Shown one piece after another: positions 45,352-54,735 of a DNA stretch of 64,000 nucleotides (position 1 is its first letter; every line of letters begins with the position of its first letter). The DNA is from Crossiella sp. CA-258035. Lineage in GTDB: Bacteria > Actinomycetota > Actinomycetes > Mycobacteriales > Pseudonocardiaceae. The position numbers and the translations under genes are program-made. The stretch lies in contig NZ_CP116413.1 of assembly GCF_030064675.1 (NCBI RefSeq), positions 4,434,001 to 4,498,000 on the forward strand, read 5' to 3'. The notes below the pieces were generated by a model. That model was not told the DNA's origin. It did not search any database and worked only from the letters and a program-made list of their open reading frames with translations.

Positions 45352-46829
45352 GGCAGTGCCTCCTCCTCGGGGATGGGACGCAGTCGTTCCCGCAGCTCCC
45401 GGCGCTGGATCTTGCCGATGCCGGACCGCGGGATCCGCTCCACCACGGTTGTGTCGCGGATGTGCTGGTAGTAGGGCATCCGTGCGTTGACGGACGTCTG
45501 GATGGCGGTCGGGTCCGCGCCGTCGCGCACGACGATGAACGCATGTGCCACGGCGCCGCTGAACGGGTCGGGAGCATCGACCACGGCGGCGTCCGCGACG
45601 CCGGGCACGGCCAGCAGCACCTCTTCGATCTCACTCGGGGCGACCAGCCAGTTGTCGCACTTGAACACGTCCTTGAGCCGGTCGACCAGGAACAGGTAGC
45701 CGTCCTCGTCGATCCTGCCTACGTCGCCGGTGGCGAACCACGCTCCCGGCTCCAGCGGCGGCTCCCCGAGATAGCCCCTCATCAGCTGGGGGCCGCGCAC
45801 CTGCACCTCGCCGCGCTCGCCTGCCGGCAGCGGCTGGCCGGTCGCGAGGTCGGTCACCCGGCACTCGGTGCCGCTGACCGGCTGGCCCACCGACCCGATC
45901 CTCGGGTGTTGCGGGCTGTCGACGTGGGTGAGCGGCGACGTCTCCGCCAGTCCGTACCCCTGCAGCACCGGGATCCCGAAGTGCTCGGACAGCGTGCGGG
46001 CGGCGGGCACGGGCAGCGCCGAGCCGCCGGAGAGCACGCGTCCCACCGTCCGCAGCCGCAGGTCCGGCAGCCCGGGATCGGCGGCCAGGCGCGCCAGCCG
46101 TACCGGCAGGCTGTAGTAGTGGGTGGCCTCGTTGCGGTTGGCCAGGTCGATCGCGTCCGCGCTGGACGGGCTCGTGCACAGCACCTGGAGGGCGCCGGCG
46201 TGCACGGCGGAGTTCAGGTGCATCGGATGGTACGTCGGCAGGTGGTTGAGCGAGATCGCATGCTCGTCCAGCTCGTGTGCCTCGGCGATCTGCGCGGCGT
46301 TGACGACCAGGTTGCGATGGCTCAGCACCACCGCCTTCGGCCGGCCCGTGGTGCCACTGGTGAACTGGATGCACGCGGCGTCGTCCGGGTCACCGGCGTC
46401 GTCCGGTCCGGCCGAGCCGTCCTCGGACCCGTCCGCGGCGGTGACCGCGTCCAGGTCGGCGACGTGCTCCACGGCCGACGAGGCCCGGGCGCGGGCGGCA
46501 ACCTCACCGCAGGCGAGCAGCAACCGTGCTCCCGAGGCGCCCACGGTGGCGCGCAGCCCGTCCTCGCGCAGCAGCGGGTTGACGATCGCGACGACGTTGC
46601 CGCTGCGGACGACCGCGTAGTAGGCGATGGCGAACGCGGGGTCCAGGACGGCGGCGACGCCGATGACGTGCCCGCGACCGCCGGCCAGCCGGGTGAGCTC
46701 CCGCGCGCACCGGGTCACCCGCCGGTCGAGCTCGGTGAAGGTGAGCTCGACCCGGTCAGTTCGGATGGCGATGTGGTCCGGATACCGCTCCGCGGTGCGG
46801 CGCAGCATCCGGCCCAGGTGCTCAGCCAT
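45345..46829 (-). CDS. Acyl-CoA ligase (ANL superfamily)
   Basis: 494 aa. AMP-binding motif QFTSGTTGRPKAVVLSHRN (about residues 155-173), YGLAETSPLTH, the TGD motif WFATGDVGRIDEDGYL, hinge VDRLKD and catalytic A10 lysine in RSGIGKIQRREL. ATG 46829 overlaps the cyclase stop. It activates a carboxylic acid as acyl-AMP then CoA thioester. In aromatic clusters such ligases prime the PKS with a non-acetate starter or have a tailoring or cyclisation role (MtmL-like). The acid is not evident. Confidence 0.9.
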   Translation of the reverse strand: MAEHLGRMLRRTAERYPDHIAIRTDRVELTFTELDRRVTRCARELTRLAGGRGHVIGVAAVLDPAFAIAYYAVVRSGNVVAIVNPLLREDGLRATVGASGARLLLACGEVAARARASSAVEHVADLDAVTAADGSEDGSAGPDDAGDPDDAACIQFTSGTTGRPKAVVLSHRNLVVNAAQIAEAHELDEHAISLNHLPTYHPMHLNSAVHAGALQVLCTSPSSADAIDLANRNEATHYYSLPVRLARLAADPGLPDLRLRTVGRVLSGGSALPVPAARTLSEHFGIPVLQGYGLAETSPLTHVDSPQHPRIGSVGQPVSGTECRVTDLATGQPLPAGERGEVQVRGPQLMRGYLGEPPLEPGAWFATGDVGRIDEDGYLFLVDRLKDVFKCDNWLVAPSEIEEVLLAVPGVADAAVVDAPDPFSGAVAHAFIVVRDGADPTAIQTSVNARMPYYQHIRDTTVVERIPRSGIGKIQRRELRERLRPIPEEEALPW

Positions 46830-47754
46830 TCGCGCGTTCCTCGGCGTACCGCTTGGCGATGTGCAAGTTGCTGAGGCTGTTCGTGCTGAGCACGCGGCGC
46901 AGGTACCGCCGGGCGTCCGGCACAGTGGTGCCCTCGCCGAGCAGGGACAGCGCGGACGGCTTGATCGTGGCGGCGTGGCGCGCGCTGGCGATCACGCCCT
47001 CCGGCGTCTCGGTGAACTTCCAGTGCCCCAGGTGCGCGTCGAGCAACCCGGGCAGCCGGATCTGCTTGTAGACGATCCGGTGGTGCGGGAAGCAGAGCCG
47101 TACCGAGCGCGTGGTGTGCGGGACGCCGTCGGGGGTGTGCGTGTCCATGTCGAAGAACTGCACGTTCGGCTCGTCCTCGGTCATGTCCAGCCGCTTGACG
47201 TGCGCCATCCGCTCGGGCCACTTGTCCGCCTCGTACAGCACCCGGTAGACGTCCTCGATGCGCCCGGCGATGAACAGCGGATCCTCGAACGAGATGACCA
47301 GCTGCTCGAGCTCCTTCACCCGTTCCGCGGCGTCCTTCAGCGTCGCGAGGTAGGCGGCGGTGCCCTTCTCGACCGCGGCGACCAGCTCGGCGGCCTCGCC
47401 GGTGACCGTCAGTTCGTGGCGCATCTCCACGGTGGTGCGCTCCGCGGCGGACTCCTCGAGGAACCAGCCGCCGGATACCTGTTCAGCGGGCGGCCGGGGG
47501 TCTTCATGGTCGAACGTGATGCGCAGCCCGGACCGGTCGAGCGTGCGCCGGGTACGCCGGGTCCGCACGGCGCTCAGGCCGTCAAGGGTCCACTGCTGCA
47601 CGAGATCGGCGCCCTCGCCGCGCTCCAGGTACTCGGCGTGCACGGCGGGCGGGTGGAACTGCGGCCACCGCTCGACGTCGCTGATCAGGTCGTAGACGGT
47701 CGCCGCGGGCGCCGCGATGGTGACCGCCTGGACGACGGTCCTTGACTTCGGCAT
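46822..47754 (-). CDS. Two-domain polyketide aromatase/cyclase (tandem SRPBCC)
   Basis: 310 aa with two START/Bet v1-type SRPBCC domains, residues 5-145 and 155-305. First: VTIAAPAATVYDLISDVERWPQFHP. Second: GRIEDVYRVLYEADKWPERMAHV. This is the TcmN/ActVII-like didomain type that folds and aromatises the first ring(s) of a poly-beta-ketone. GGAAGG precedes ATG 47754. It lies between the radical SAM and acyl-CoA ligase genes in a compact operon. Regiospecificity (C7-C12 or C9-C14) cannot be read from sequence by eye. Confidence 0.93.
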   Translation of the reverse strand: MPKSRTVVQAVTIAAPAATVYDLISDVERWPQFHPPAVHAEYLERGEGADLVQQWTLDGLSAVRTRRTRRTLDRSGLRITFDHEDPRPPAEQVSGGWFLEESAAERTTVEMRHELTVTGEAAELVAAVEKGTAAYLATLKDAAERVKELEQLVISFEDPLFIAGRIEDVYRVLYEADKWPERMAHVKRLDMTEDEPNVQFFDMDTHTPDGVPHTTRSVRLCFPHHRIVYKQIRLPGLLDAHLGHWKFTETPEGVIASARHAATIKPSALSLLGEGTTVPDARRYLRRVLSTNSLSNLHIAKRYAEERANG

Positions 47755-47788
47755 GGTGATACGCCTTCCGGGTCGGAGGGAGTGATCG

Positions 47789-49789
47789 TCAGACGCGCGC
47801 GGAGCGGTTCGACTCGCGGTCGAGCTGCTCTCTCGTCATCCCCATGAAGTGCACGATCTCCTCGTGGTTGGTGGAGCTGGCGAAGTTCTCGAAACCCTTG
47901 CGGTAGTAGAGGTCGACGATCGTGAGCTTCGGTGTGAGGTCGGGCGCGCGGTTGGCCCGCAGGGCCGCGATGATCTCCGGGACGTCGTAGCTCAGCGGGA
48001 TGTTCTCCCGGGTGAAGTACGTACCGCCGTGCAACTCCACCTCGGGGAGCAGCAGCGTCTCACCGGCGTCCTGTCCGGGGTACACGGGCAGCGTGAGCAT
48101 GTCGAAGCGGATGATCTCGTCGAGTACCGGGCGCATGCCCTCGGGCAGCTTGGGACGCATGGACTCGTGCCACCACTGGGCGAACAGACGCCGTGCCTCG
48201 TACGAGCCGAAGAGGTAGCTCAGCGCCTGCCCGTACGCGTCGGAGCCCCCGATGACCGCGTCGAACGCGGCTCGCAGCGGCGCGGCCGCAGGACTGGTCG
48301 TCGCCGACATCCACTGCTCGATGTCCTGTAGTGCCTGCGACTGCCGCAGCTCGCCCAGCTCGCGCAACCCGACCCAGAGGTGCCGGAAGACCGCCATCTC
48401 GCAGAGCAGCCGCGACCAGTACAGGAACCGCTGCATCTGCTGGTTGGTGGCGAAGGACATCGTGCGGTGCGCCAGCACGTACTCGAAGTCGTCGTTGTCG
48501 CCGCGCACCGAGATGATGCCGTGCAGCTCCTTCTGCTCGGCGTACTCGGTGTTCGGCAGCAGCAGCAGTGGATACACCGCGATCCGCGAGACGTGCTGGG
48601 ACAGCCGGTCGTAGCCGTCCATGAACCCCTGCACGGTTTCCCCCGGTGCGCCCCAGATGAGCTCGGCGTACGAGTCGAGTCCTTCCCGGTCCAGCCACTC
48701 GGCGAGTTCTTCCCAGGCGTTGACCTTCATGTTGCGGCGGTTCATCAGCCGCAGCGCGTTGTCGTCCAGCGTCTGCAGGGCGAGGGTGAACGAACTGCGC
48801 ATGCCGGCCTGCTTGAGCTTGTGCACGATGGAGAAGAAGACCGCCGACTTGTTCTTCGCCCATGAGGTCTCCAGCGCCCGCGGAAAGCCGTGCACCTCCC
48901 GGATCCGCAGCAGGTCGTCGACGAACTCCTCGTCGATCGGCAGCATGCCGAAGTTCGCGTCGCACAGCACGATCGTGTGCACCTTCAGCTTGGCGAACAG
49001 CTCGAGCTCGGCGCGCAGACGCTCCCGGGAGAAGGCCCGCACCCGCTGGCCGGTGGCGCCGCCCCAGTAGCAGAACGAGCACTTGTACGGACATCCCCGG
49101 TTGGTCTCCATCAGCGCGACGTCGTACCGGAAGGCGCCCTCCTCGTCGAGCAGCGGGATGGCCCCGGTCAGGAACGGTGAGGGGATGCAGTCCAGGTCCT
49201 GGATTCGCTCGCGGGCCGGCGTGGTGACCGGCACGTTGTCGAGTCCCTGGTAGGTGATGCCCTCCACCGCGCCGAGGTCGTGACGGGAGCCGCCGTCCAG
49301 GTAGGCGGCTACCAGGTCGCAGAACGTCAGCTCACCCTCGCCGTTCACCACGATGTCGACGTCCGGGAACATCCGGAACGTCCGCTCGGCCTGGTTGGCC
49401 ACGTGCGTGCCGCCGAAGACGACCCAGCCGTCCGGGTTGAGCTGCTTGAAGGTCTCGGCGAGCGAGCCGAACGCCCGGTAGTTCCAGCCGAACACCGAGA
49501 AGGCGAGGATGTCCGGCGGGCCGGCGCGCAGCAGGTCGTTGGCCATCGCGGCCAGTGTCACCTCGCCGCGGTAGTTGACGATGTCGATGTCGACGTGCGG
49601 CCCGGTGCGCGGGTCCGTCAGCGCCATGGCCTTCATGTATCCGGCCGCCAGCGGCATCGACTCCAGCGGCATGTCCCACACGCCCTGCTGGATCATCGTG
49701 ATCCGGACCTTGCCGCCGGACCCTGGCGACGCCGCGGGCGCACGGGGCGCATGAGTGCGGGAGTTCTTCGGGGGGTGGGACTGGTGCAT
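47789..49789 (-). CDS. Cobalamin-binding radical SAM enzyme (class B type)
   Basis: 666 aa. After a Pro-rich N-terminus, a B12-binding Rossmann domain lies at about 28-165 (LAFSVFGWNYRAF, VVFGGTHVANQ, VVNGEGELTF). The radical SAM barrel (about 220-430) carries the CxxxCxxC motif CPYKCSFCYW (C233, C237, C240), and a C-terminal extension follows to 666. It resembles B12-dependent radical SAM C-methyltransferases and rearrangement enzymes. The ATG overlaps the ketoreductase stop (TAATG), so it is made together with the core PKS enzymes. Predicted to methylate an unactivated carbon or rearrange the carbon skeleton; substrate unknown. Confidence 0.9.
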   Translation of the reverse strand: MHQSHPPKNSRTHAPRAPAASPGSGGKVRITMIQQGVWDMPLESMPLAAGYMKAMALTDPRTGPHVDIDIVNYRGEVTLAAMANDLLRAGPPDILAFSVFGWNYRAFGSLAETFKQLNPDGWVVFGGTHVANQAERTFRMFPDVDIVVNGEGELTFCDLVAAYLDGGSRHDLGAVEGITYQGLDNVPVTTPARERIQDLDCIPSPFLTGAIPLLDEEGAFRYDVALMETNRGCPYKCSFCYWGGATGQRVRAFSRERLRAELELFAKLKVHTIVLCDANFGMLPIDEEFVDDLLRIREVHGFPRALETSWAKNKSAVFFSIVHKLKQAGMRSSFTLALQTLDDNALRLMNRRNMKVNAWEELAEWLDREGLDSYAELIWGAPGETVQGFMDGYDRLSQHVSRIAVYPLLLLPNTEYAEQKELHGIISVRGDNDDFEYVLAHRTMSFATNQQMQRFLYWSRLLCEMAVFRHLWVGLRELGELRQSQALQDIEQWMSATTSPAAAPLRAAFDAVIGGSDAYGQALSYLFGSYEARRLFAQWWHESMRPKLPEGMRPVLDEIIRFDMLTLPVYPGQDAGETLLLPEVELHGGTYFTRENIPLSYDVPEIIAALRANRAPDLTPKLTIVDLYYRKGFENFASSTNHEEIVHFMGMTREQLDRESNRSARV

Positions 49790-50541
49790 TATCTACCACC
49801 TGCAACCGTGATGAGTTCGCCGTTCACATGGCCGTTTGCCGCCGAGCACAGGAATGCCACGACGTTCGCCACCTCCTGCGGTGTGCTGAGCCGCCCGCTC
49901 GGGGTCTCCCGGATGGCAGCCGATCGGACGTGCTCGGGCAGGTCCGCGCGGACGCCCTCGGTGAGGGTCAGTCCCGGGCAGACGGTGTTGACCAGGACGC
50001 CGTCGCGTGACAGGTCCCAGATCAGGCTCCTGGCCAGCCCGTGCAGCGCCGCCTTGACCGCGCCGTACACCTCCTGGCCTGGTCCGCCCCGGTGCGCGAG
50101 GTGCGAGGAGATCAGCGCGATGCGGCCCCAGCCGCGCCGTCGCATGCCCGAGGACATGAGCTGCACCGTGCGGATCGTGCCGGGGAGGTTCTCCCGCACG
50201 ACCGGCCACCACTCGTCGATCGGCACCTCGTCGAAGCGTTCGTCCGGCGGGCGTCGGCGCCCGAGCCGGACCGCGTTGGCGACCAGCACGTCCGGTCCGG
50301 CACCCCAATGATCGTGGAGGGCGCCGGCCAGCCGGTCCGGGGCGTCCAGGCCGGCCAGCTCGTACGGCACGGCGAGCGCGCCGCCCAGCTCCTCCGCGAC
50401 GTTCTTCGCCCGGATCGCGTCGGATCTGTAGGTGATCGCGACCCGGGCGCCTGCGGCGGCGAACACCCGCGCGGTCGCGAGGCCGATGCCACGGGTGCCG
50501 CCGGTGACGAGCACGGTCTTGTCTGCCAGGCCGAGGTCCAT
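49789..50541 (-). CDS. Ketoreductase, SDR family (polyketide KR)
   Basis: 250 aa from ATG 50541, which overlaps the flavin hydroxylase stop. Rossmann motif TGGTRGIG (about 13-20), NAVR segment, catalytic Ser in LISSHLAH and Tyr/Lys in VYGAVKAAL. FabG-type SDR of aromatic pathways: reduces one carbonyl of the folded or nascent polyketide, or a later quinone or ketone. Sits between the hydroxylase and radical SAM genes. The stop overlaps the radical SAM start. Confidence 0.9.
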   Translation of the reverse strand: MDLGLADKTVLVTGGTRGIGLATARVFAAAGARVAITYRSDAIRAKNVAEELGGALAVPYELAGLDAPDRLAGALHDHWGAGPDVLVANAVRLGRRRPPDERFDEVPIDEWWPVVRENLPGTIRTVQLMSSGMRRRGWGRIALISSHLAHRGGPGQEVYGAVKAALHGLARSLIWDLSRDGVLVNTVCPGLTLTEGVRADLPEHVRSAAIRETPSGRLSTPQEVANVVAFLCSAANGHVNGELITVAGGR

Positions 50542-52109
50542 CAGCGCACCGGATCGGTGAGCGCGGCCGACAGGTGCAACCGCGCGAACGCCGCGGTGAG
50601 GGCGGCCGGGTCGAGGCGTTCGCCACGGTCGGAGACGTAGCCGTCGGGACGCACGAGCAGCCATCCCTGACTGGCCAGACCGAGGCCGCGGCGGACCACC
50701 TCGTCCACGACGTGCGGCGACAGCCAGTCCGCGTGTTCCTTCCCCACGGCGGACACGAGGTGCCGGTCCGCGTCCGCGGTCACCGCCAGGGTCCAGCGGC
50801 CGTCGCGCAGCTGCGCCAGGAGAGCGGACCAGCCAGGCTGCGCGGCGTCAGCCTCGGTGACTTCGGTGACGCGTCCACCGGGTCGTGGCCCCCGCGCCGC
50901 CGGATCCGTGCCGGCGTGGGTGAGCGGACTGTCGTCGTAGCGCAGGGCGAGGGCGGTCATGCCGCGCATGATCTTGCGCTCGATCTTGCCCTTGAGCGGT
51001 GGTGTGTTGCGGATGACCGCGAAGGCGATCGGCAGCGCCACGCCCTGAACGGCGCTCTTGAGCGCCACCATCCGGGTCGCGGTCTTCGTCGTGTCGAGGA
51101 GCGCCCGTCCCACCGGGACACGCTCGGCGGAGAAACTGTCGAGCAGCGGGTCACGGGCGTGCCCGCGGACGACCATGGCCAGCTTCCAGGCCAGGTTGAA
51201 CGCGTCCTGGACGCCGGTGTTGAGGCCTTGGCCGGAGGCGGGGCTGTGCACGTGCGCGGCGTCGCCGGCGACGAAGCACCGGCCGTCGCGCATCCGGGGG
51301 ATCATGCGCTGCTGGATGTCGAAGACGGAGACCCAGGTGAGGTCGCGGACCGTGGCGGGCAGGCCGCACCCTGTCCTGATCTTGTCGGCGAAGCGTGCGG
51401 CCAGCGCCTCCTTGTCGCCGTCGTAGCTGACGTCGACCGTGTCCAGCAGCCGCCACCGCCCCTCCTGCGGGAACGGCACGAGCATGATCGTCCCGCCCTT
51501 GAGGTGCATCAGGTGCAGGCTGTCCGTGGGCAGGTCCACCTCGACCGAGGCGTCGGCGATCAGCCACCGCTCGCTGGAGTCGCCGATCAGCGGCAGTTCG
51601 AGCCGCTTGCGGACGGTGCTGTGGCCGCCGTCGCAGCCGACCAGCCACGGCGTCCGCACCTGCTCGGAGGAGCCGTCGGCGCGACGCAGCGTGGCGATCG
51701 CCTCCGTGTCGTTCTGCCGCAGATCCTCCAGGCGCACGCCCCACTCGACGGCCGTGCCGAGGCCCTCCACCGCCTCACGCAGCACCTCCTCGGTCAGGGC
51801 CTGGTCGATGACGAGGGTGAACGGGAACCGGGTCGGGAGCTCGGAGTAGTCCGGCCCGAAGCGCACCAGCCGGCGGCCGCGCTGGTGCATGGTGAAGTGC
51901 TGCACCCGCCGGCCTCGCGCGAGAACGCGGTCCACGATCCCCATCTGGTCGTAGATCTCCAGCGATCGCGCGTGCGTGGCCAGGGCGCGGCTGGTGACGG
52001 ACGGCCCGTCCGCGGAGTCGATCAGCCGCACCCGCACGCCCCGCCGCAGCAGCTCGTGGGTCAGGGTGAGGCCGACCGGGCCGGCACCCACCACCAGGAC
52101 GTCCGTCAT
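50541..52109 (-). CDS. Class A flavoprotein aromatic hydroxylase
   Basis: 522 aa from ATG 52109, overlapping the aldo-keto reductase stop (ATGA). FAD motif [19 protein letters not shown] (residues 5-23), DG motif [14 protein letters not shown] and GD motif [20 protein letters not shown], plus a C-terminal thioredoxin-like domain ending [12 protein letters not shown]. It belongs with PgaE/RdmE/RdxO-type enzymes that hydroxylate or oxidatively rearrange tetracyclic polyketides. A paralogue of the 496-aa hydroxylase at 37.5-39.0 kb. Confidence 0.93.
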   Translation of the reverse strand: MTDVLVVGAGPVGLTLTHELLRRGVRVRLIDSADGPSVTSRALATHARSLEIYDQMGIVDRVLARGRRVQHFTMHQRGRRLVRFGPDYSELPTRFPFTLVIDQALTEEVLREAVEGLGTAVEWGVRLEDLRQNDTEAIATLRRADGSSEQVRTPWLVGCDGGHSTVRKRLELPLIGDSSERWLIADASVEVDLPTDSLHLMHLKGGTIMLVPFPQEGRWRLLDTVDVSYDGDKEALAARFADKIRTGCGLPATVRDLTWVSVFDIQQRMIPRMRDGRCFVAGDAAHVHSPASGQGLNTGVQDAFNLAWKLAMVVRGHARDPLLDSFSAERVPVGRALLDTTKTATRMVALKSAVQGVALPIAFAVIRNTPPLKGKIERKIMRGMTALALRYDDSPLTHAGTDPAARGPRPGGRVTEVTEADAAQPGWSALLAQLRDGRWTLAVTADADRHLVSAVGKEHADWLSPHVVDEVVRRGLGLASQGWLLVRPDGYVSDRGERLDPAALTAAFARLHLSAALTDPVR

Positions 52110-53104
52110 CGCCCGCCCTCCTGGTCCGCGAGATCGGGGTCGGTCCAGAGGACGACGGGCTCCAGGATCTCGTCGATGCGCTTGATGACCTCGGTTTCCA
52201 GCGTCACCCCGGCCGCCGCGGCGTTCTGCGCGAACTGCTCCGGACGCGACGCGCCCAGCACCAGGCCGCTGACCGCCCGGTCGCGCAACGCCCAGGCGAT
52301 GGCGAGCTGAGCGGTGGTCAGCTCCAGCTCCTCGGCCAGCGGGTTCAGCTGCTGCACGCGGGAGAGCACCTCGTCGGAGAGCATCCGCTGCATGACCGGC
52401 GCCCGGCCGCCCTTCATGTCCGTGGCGCGGGAGCCTGCCGGTGGTGGCGCGCCAACGGCGTACTTGCCGGTGAGCACGCCCTGCTCGAGCGCGAAGTAGG
52501 GCAGGATGCCGATGCCCAGCTCCGCGCAGGCGGGGAAGACCTCCGGCTCGGCCACCCGCCACACCATGGAGTAGCGGACGCTGTTGGCGATCAGCGGGAC
52601 ACGGAGCTCCCTGGCGAGCTCGACGGCGCGCCTGATCTGCGGGATCTCCCACTCGGAGATGCCCATGTACCGGATCTTGCCGGCGCGCACCAGGTCCGAG
52701 AAGGTCAGCATCGTCTCCTCGAGCGGCGTTTCCTCGTCGTACCGATGCGCGATGTAGACGTCGATGTGGTCGGTGCGCAGCCGCCGCAGTGAGCCCTCGA
52801 CCGCCTCGAGGACGTGCTTGCGGGAGAGCCCCCTGCCGTTCGGCTCGTAGCGGATCGGGAAACCGACCTTGGTGATGATCTCCACGCTGTCCCGCGGAAC
52901 GTTCTCCAAGGCGACGCCGAGCGCGGACTCGCACGCGAAGAGGCCGTAGATGTCGGCGGTGTCGAACGTGGTGACACCCGCGTCCAGCGCAGCCCGCGCG
53001 TGCGCCACCAGCTCGGCCTCGTCCGCATCTCCCGGGTAGCGGAGATTTCCGTAGATGATCTCGCTGACGGACAACCCGCTCGCGCCCACCTTGCGATATT
53101 CCAT
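52106..53104 (-). CDS. Aldo-keto reductase
   Basis: 332 aa from ATG 53104 with ribosome-binding site GGGAGAGG. AKR TIM barrel with catalytic tetrad: Asp and Tyr in FDTADIYG, Lys in IITKVGF, His in YIAHRYD. It is first in the leftward core operon (AKR, hydroxylase, KR, radical SAM, cyclase, ligase, ABM). It may reduce a polyketide side-chain ketone or a sugar ketone; the Voltage-channel-beta-like subfamily does both in antibiotic pathways. Divergent from the 2,3-dehydratase gene across a SARP-site region. Confidence 0.9.
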   Translation of the reverse strand: MEYRKVGASGLSVSEIIYGNLRYPGDADEAELVAHARAALDAGVTTFDTADIYGLFACESALGVALENVPRDSVEIITKVGFPIRYEPNGRGLSRKHVLEAVEGSLRRLRTDHIDVYIAHRYDEETPLEETMLTFSDLVRAGKIRYMGISEWEIPQIRRAVELARELRVPLIANSVRYSMVWRVAEPEVFPACAELGIGILPYFALEQGVLTGKYAVGAPPPAGSRATDMKGGRAPVMQRMLSDEVLSRVQQLNPLAEELELTTAQLAIAWALRDRAVSGLVLGASRPEQFAQNAAAAGVTLETEVIKRIDEILEPVVLWTDPDLADQEGGR

Positions 53105-53168
53105 GTGCCTCTCCCAAGGAATGCATCGGTAGCACAGCGGACCGTATTCAAGGCCTCTCAAGACCAGC

Positions 53169-53240
53169 TCGAGCCGAGAACGAAGAACCAGCACCGGTTC
53201 GCCCCGCCACCGTCGAGCCGACTTCGAGCTGGATAGAGGA
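53169..53240. promoter_or_regulatory. Predicted SARP-binding heptamers in the AKR/2,3-dehydratase divergent region
   Basis: TCGAGCC (53169), TCGAGCC (53213) and TCGAGCT (53224): spacings 44 and 11 bp, all on one helical face. GGATAGAGGA (53231-53240) follows and resembles CGATAGAGCA at the epimerase and glycosyltransferase promoters. The 173-bp gap 53105-53277 must serve both divergent operons. Confidence 0.6.
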
Positions 53241-53277
53241 CGATCTGACGGCAGCAGACCGCCAGTTGAGGAGCGAC

Positions 53278-54735
53278 ATGACCAACCTTCGAGTCGCACC
53301 GACGCAGCTCGGCGCCGCAGGCGCGGACGCCGCGCGCCGATTCACGAGCTCCGCTCTGACCACCGAGAGCGCCGTGACGCGCAACGAGAGGTTCGCCGCG
53401 TGGTTCGCCGACCGCTCCCAGGCGCAGCGCATCGAAGTGAAGAACATTCTCTTCAGGGATATGGACAAGTGGGGTTTCGAAGAGGGCACCGGAAACCTGG
53501 TGCACGCGAGCGGACGCTTCTTCACGATTTCCGGGCTGTGCGTGCAGACCCAGTTCGAGCCGTTCATCGAATGGTCCCAGCCCATCATCAACCAGCCGGA
53601 GATCGGGATCCTGGGGCTGGTCGCACGCGACTTCGGCGGCATCCTGCACTTTCTCGTGCAGGCGAAGACGGAGCCGGGGAACGTCAACGGCGTGCAGATA
53701 TCGCCCACCGTGCAGGCGACCTACAGCAACTACAGCGGCGTCCACCGCGGTTCGCCCGTGCGTTACCTCGAGTGCTTCGTCCAGATGACCGCCTCCGGCC
53801 GCGCGCGGGTGCTCGTCGACGTCCTCCAGTCCGAGCAGGGCGCCTGGTACTGGTGCAAGCGCAACCGCAACATGATCGTGGAGGTCTTCGAGGACCTGCC
53901 TGGCCACGAGGACTTCTGCTGGCTGACCCTCGGCCAGATCCAGCAGCTGCTCGGCCGGGACAACGTGGTGAACATGGACGCCCGGTCGGTGCTGGCCTGC
54001 ATACCGTTCACCGGCCCTGCGGCGGAGGACGGCACCGGCGCGCTCGGCGACGGCCTGTCCCGGTCCATGCGGCCGAGCGAGGGCGTGCACACACTGGACG
54101 AGATCGACAGCTGGCTCCGCGACATGAAGACCCGGCAGAGCATCCTGCGCAGCCCGATCAACCTGGCCGACGTGGCCGGCTGGCGGCGGGGCCCGGGCGC
54201 GATCACGCACGAGGAGGGCCGGCATTTCAGCGTCGAGGCGGTCGAGATCACGGCGAACAGCCGGGAGGTGAGCCGGTGGACGCAGCCGCTGCTGCAACCG
54301 GTCGCGGAAGGCGTCGTCGCGTTCTTGGTCCGGGACATCGGCGGAGTCACGCACGTGCTGCTGCACGCCAAGACGGAACCGGGACTGGTGGACATGGTGG
54401 AGCTCGCGCCCACGGTCCAGGGGGTTTCCGACAGCTACCGCGGGTTGAGCGCGGACCGGCAGCCGCGTTACCTCGACTACGTGCTCGCCATCGATCCCGC
54501 ACGAGTGGTCTACGAGACACGGCTGTCCGAGGAGGGTGGCCGGTTCCTGCACGCCGTCAACCGCTACATGGTGGTCGACACCGGCGACGACGTGCCGGTC
54601 GACGTGGTCGGGCCGTACCGGTGGGTCACGCTGGGACAGCTCACCGAGCTGATCCGGCACAGCTACTACCTCAACATGCAGGCCCGCACAGTGCTGGCCT
54701 GCCTGCACGCGCTGTGGGGCGGGCTCGCGCGATGA
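53278..54735 (+). CDS. NDP-hexose 2,3-dehydratase
   Basis: 485 aa from ATG 53278 with GAGGAG 4 nt upstream. Internally duplicated, as in TylX3/OleV/Eva[21 protein letters not shown] and [20 protein letters not shown] open the two halves, each followed by AKTEPG. It removes the C2 hydroxyl of NDP-4-keto-6-deoxyglucose, committing to 2-deoxysugars, and needs the next gene's 3-ketoreductase. Stop overlaps that gene's ATG. Confidence 0.95.
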   Translation: MTNLRVAPTQLGAAGADAARRFTSSALTTESAVTRNERFAAWFADRSQAQRIEVKNILFRDMDKWGFEEGTGNLVHASGRFFTISGLCVQTQFEPFIEWSQPIINQPEIGILGLVARDFGGILHFLVQAKTEPGNVNGVQISPTVQATYSNYSGVHRGSPVRYLECFVQMTASGRARVLVDVLQSEQGAWYWCKRNRNMIVEVFEDLPGHEDFCWLTLGQIQQLLGRDNVVNMDARSVLACIPFTGPAAEDGTGALGDGLSRSMRPSEGVHTLDEIDSWLRDMKTRQSILRSPINLADVAGWRRGPGAITHEEGRHFSVEAVEITANSREVSRWTQPLLQPVAEGVVAFLVRDIGGVTHVLLHAKTEPGLVDMVELAPTVQGVSDSYRGLSADRQPRYLDYVLAIDPARVVYETRLSEEGGRFLHAVNRYMVVDTGDDVPVDVVGPYRWVTLGQLTELIRHSYYLNMQARTVLACLHALWGGLAR

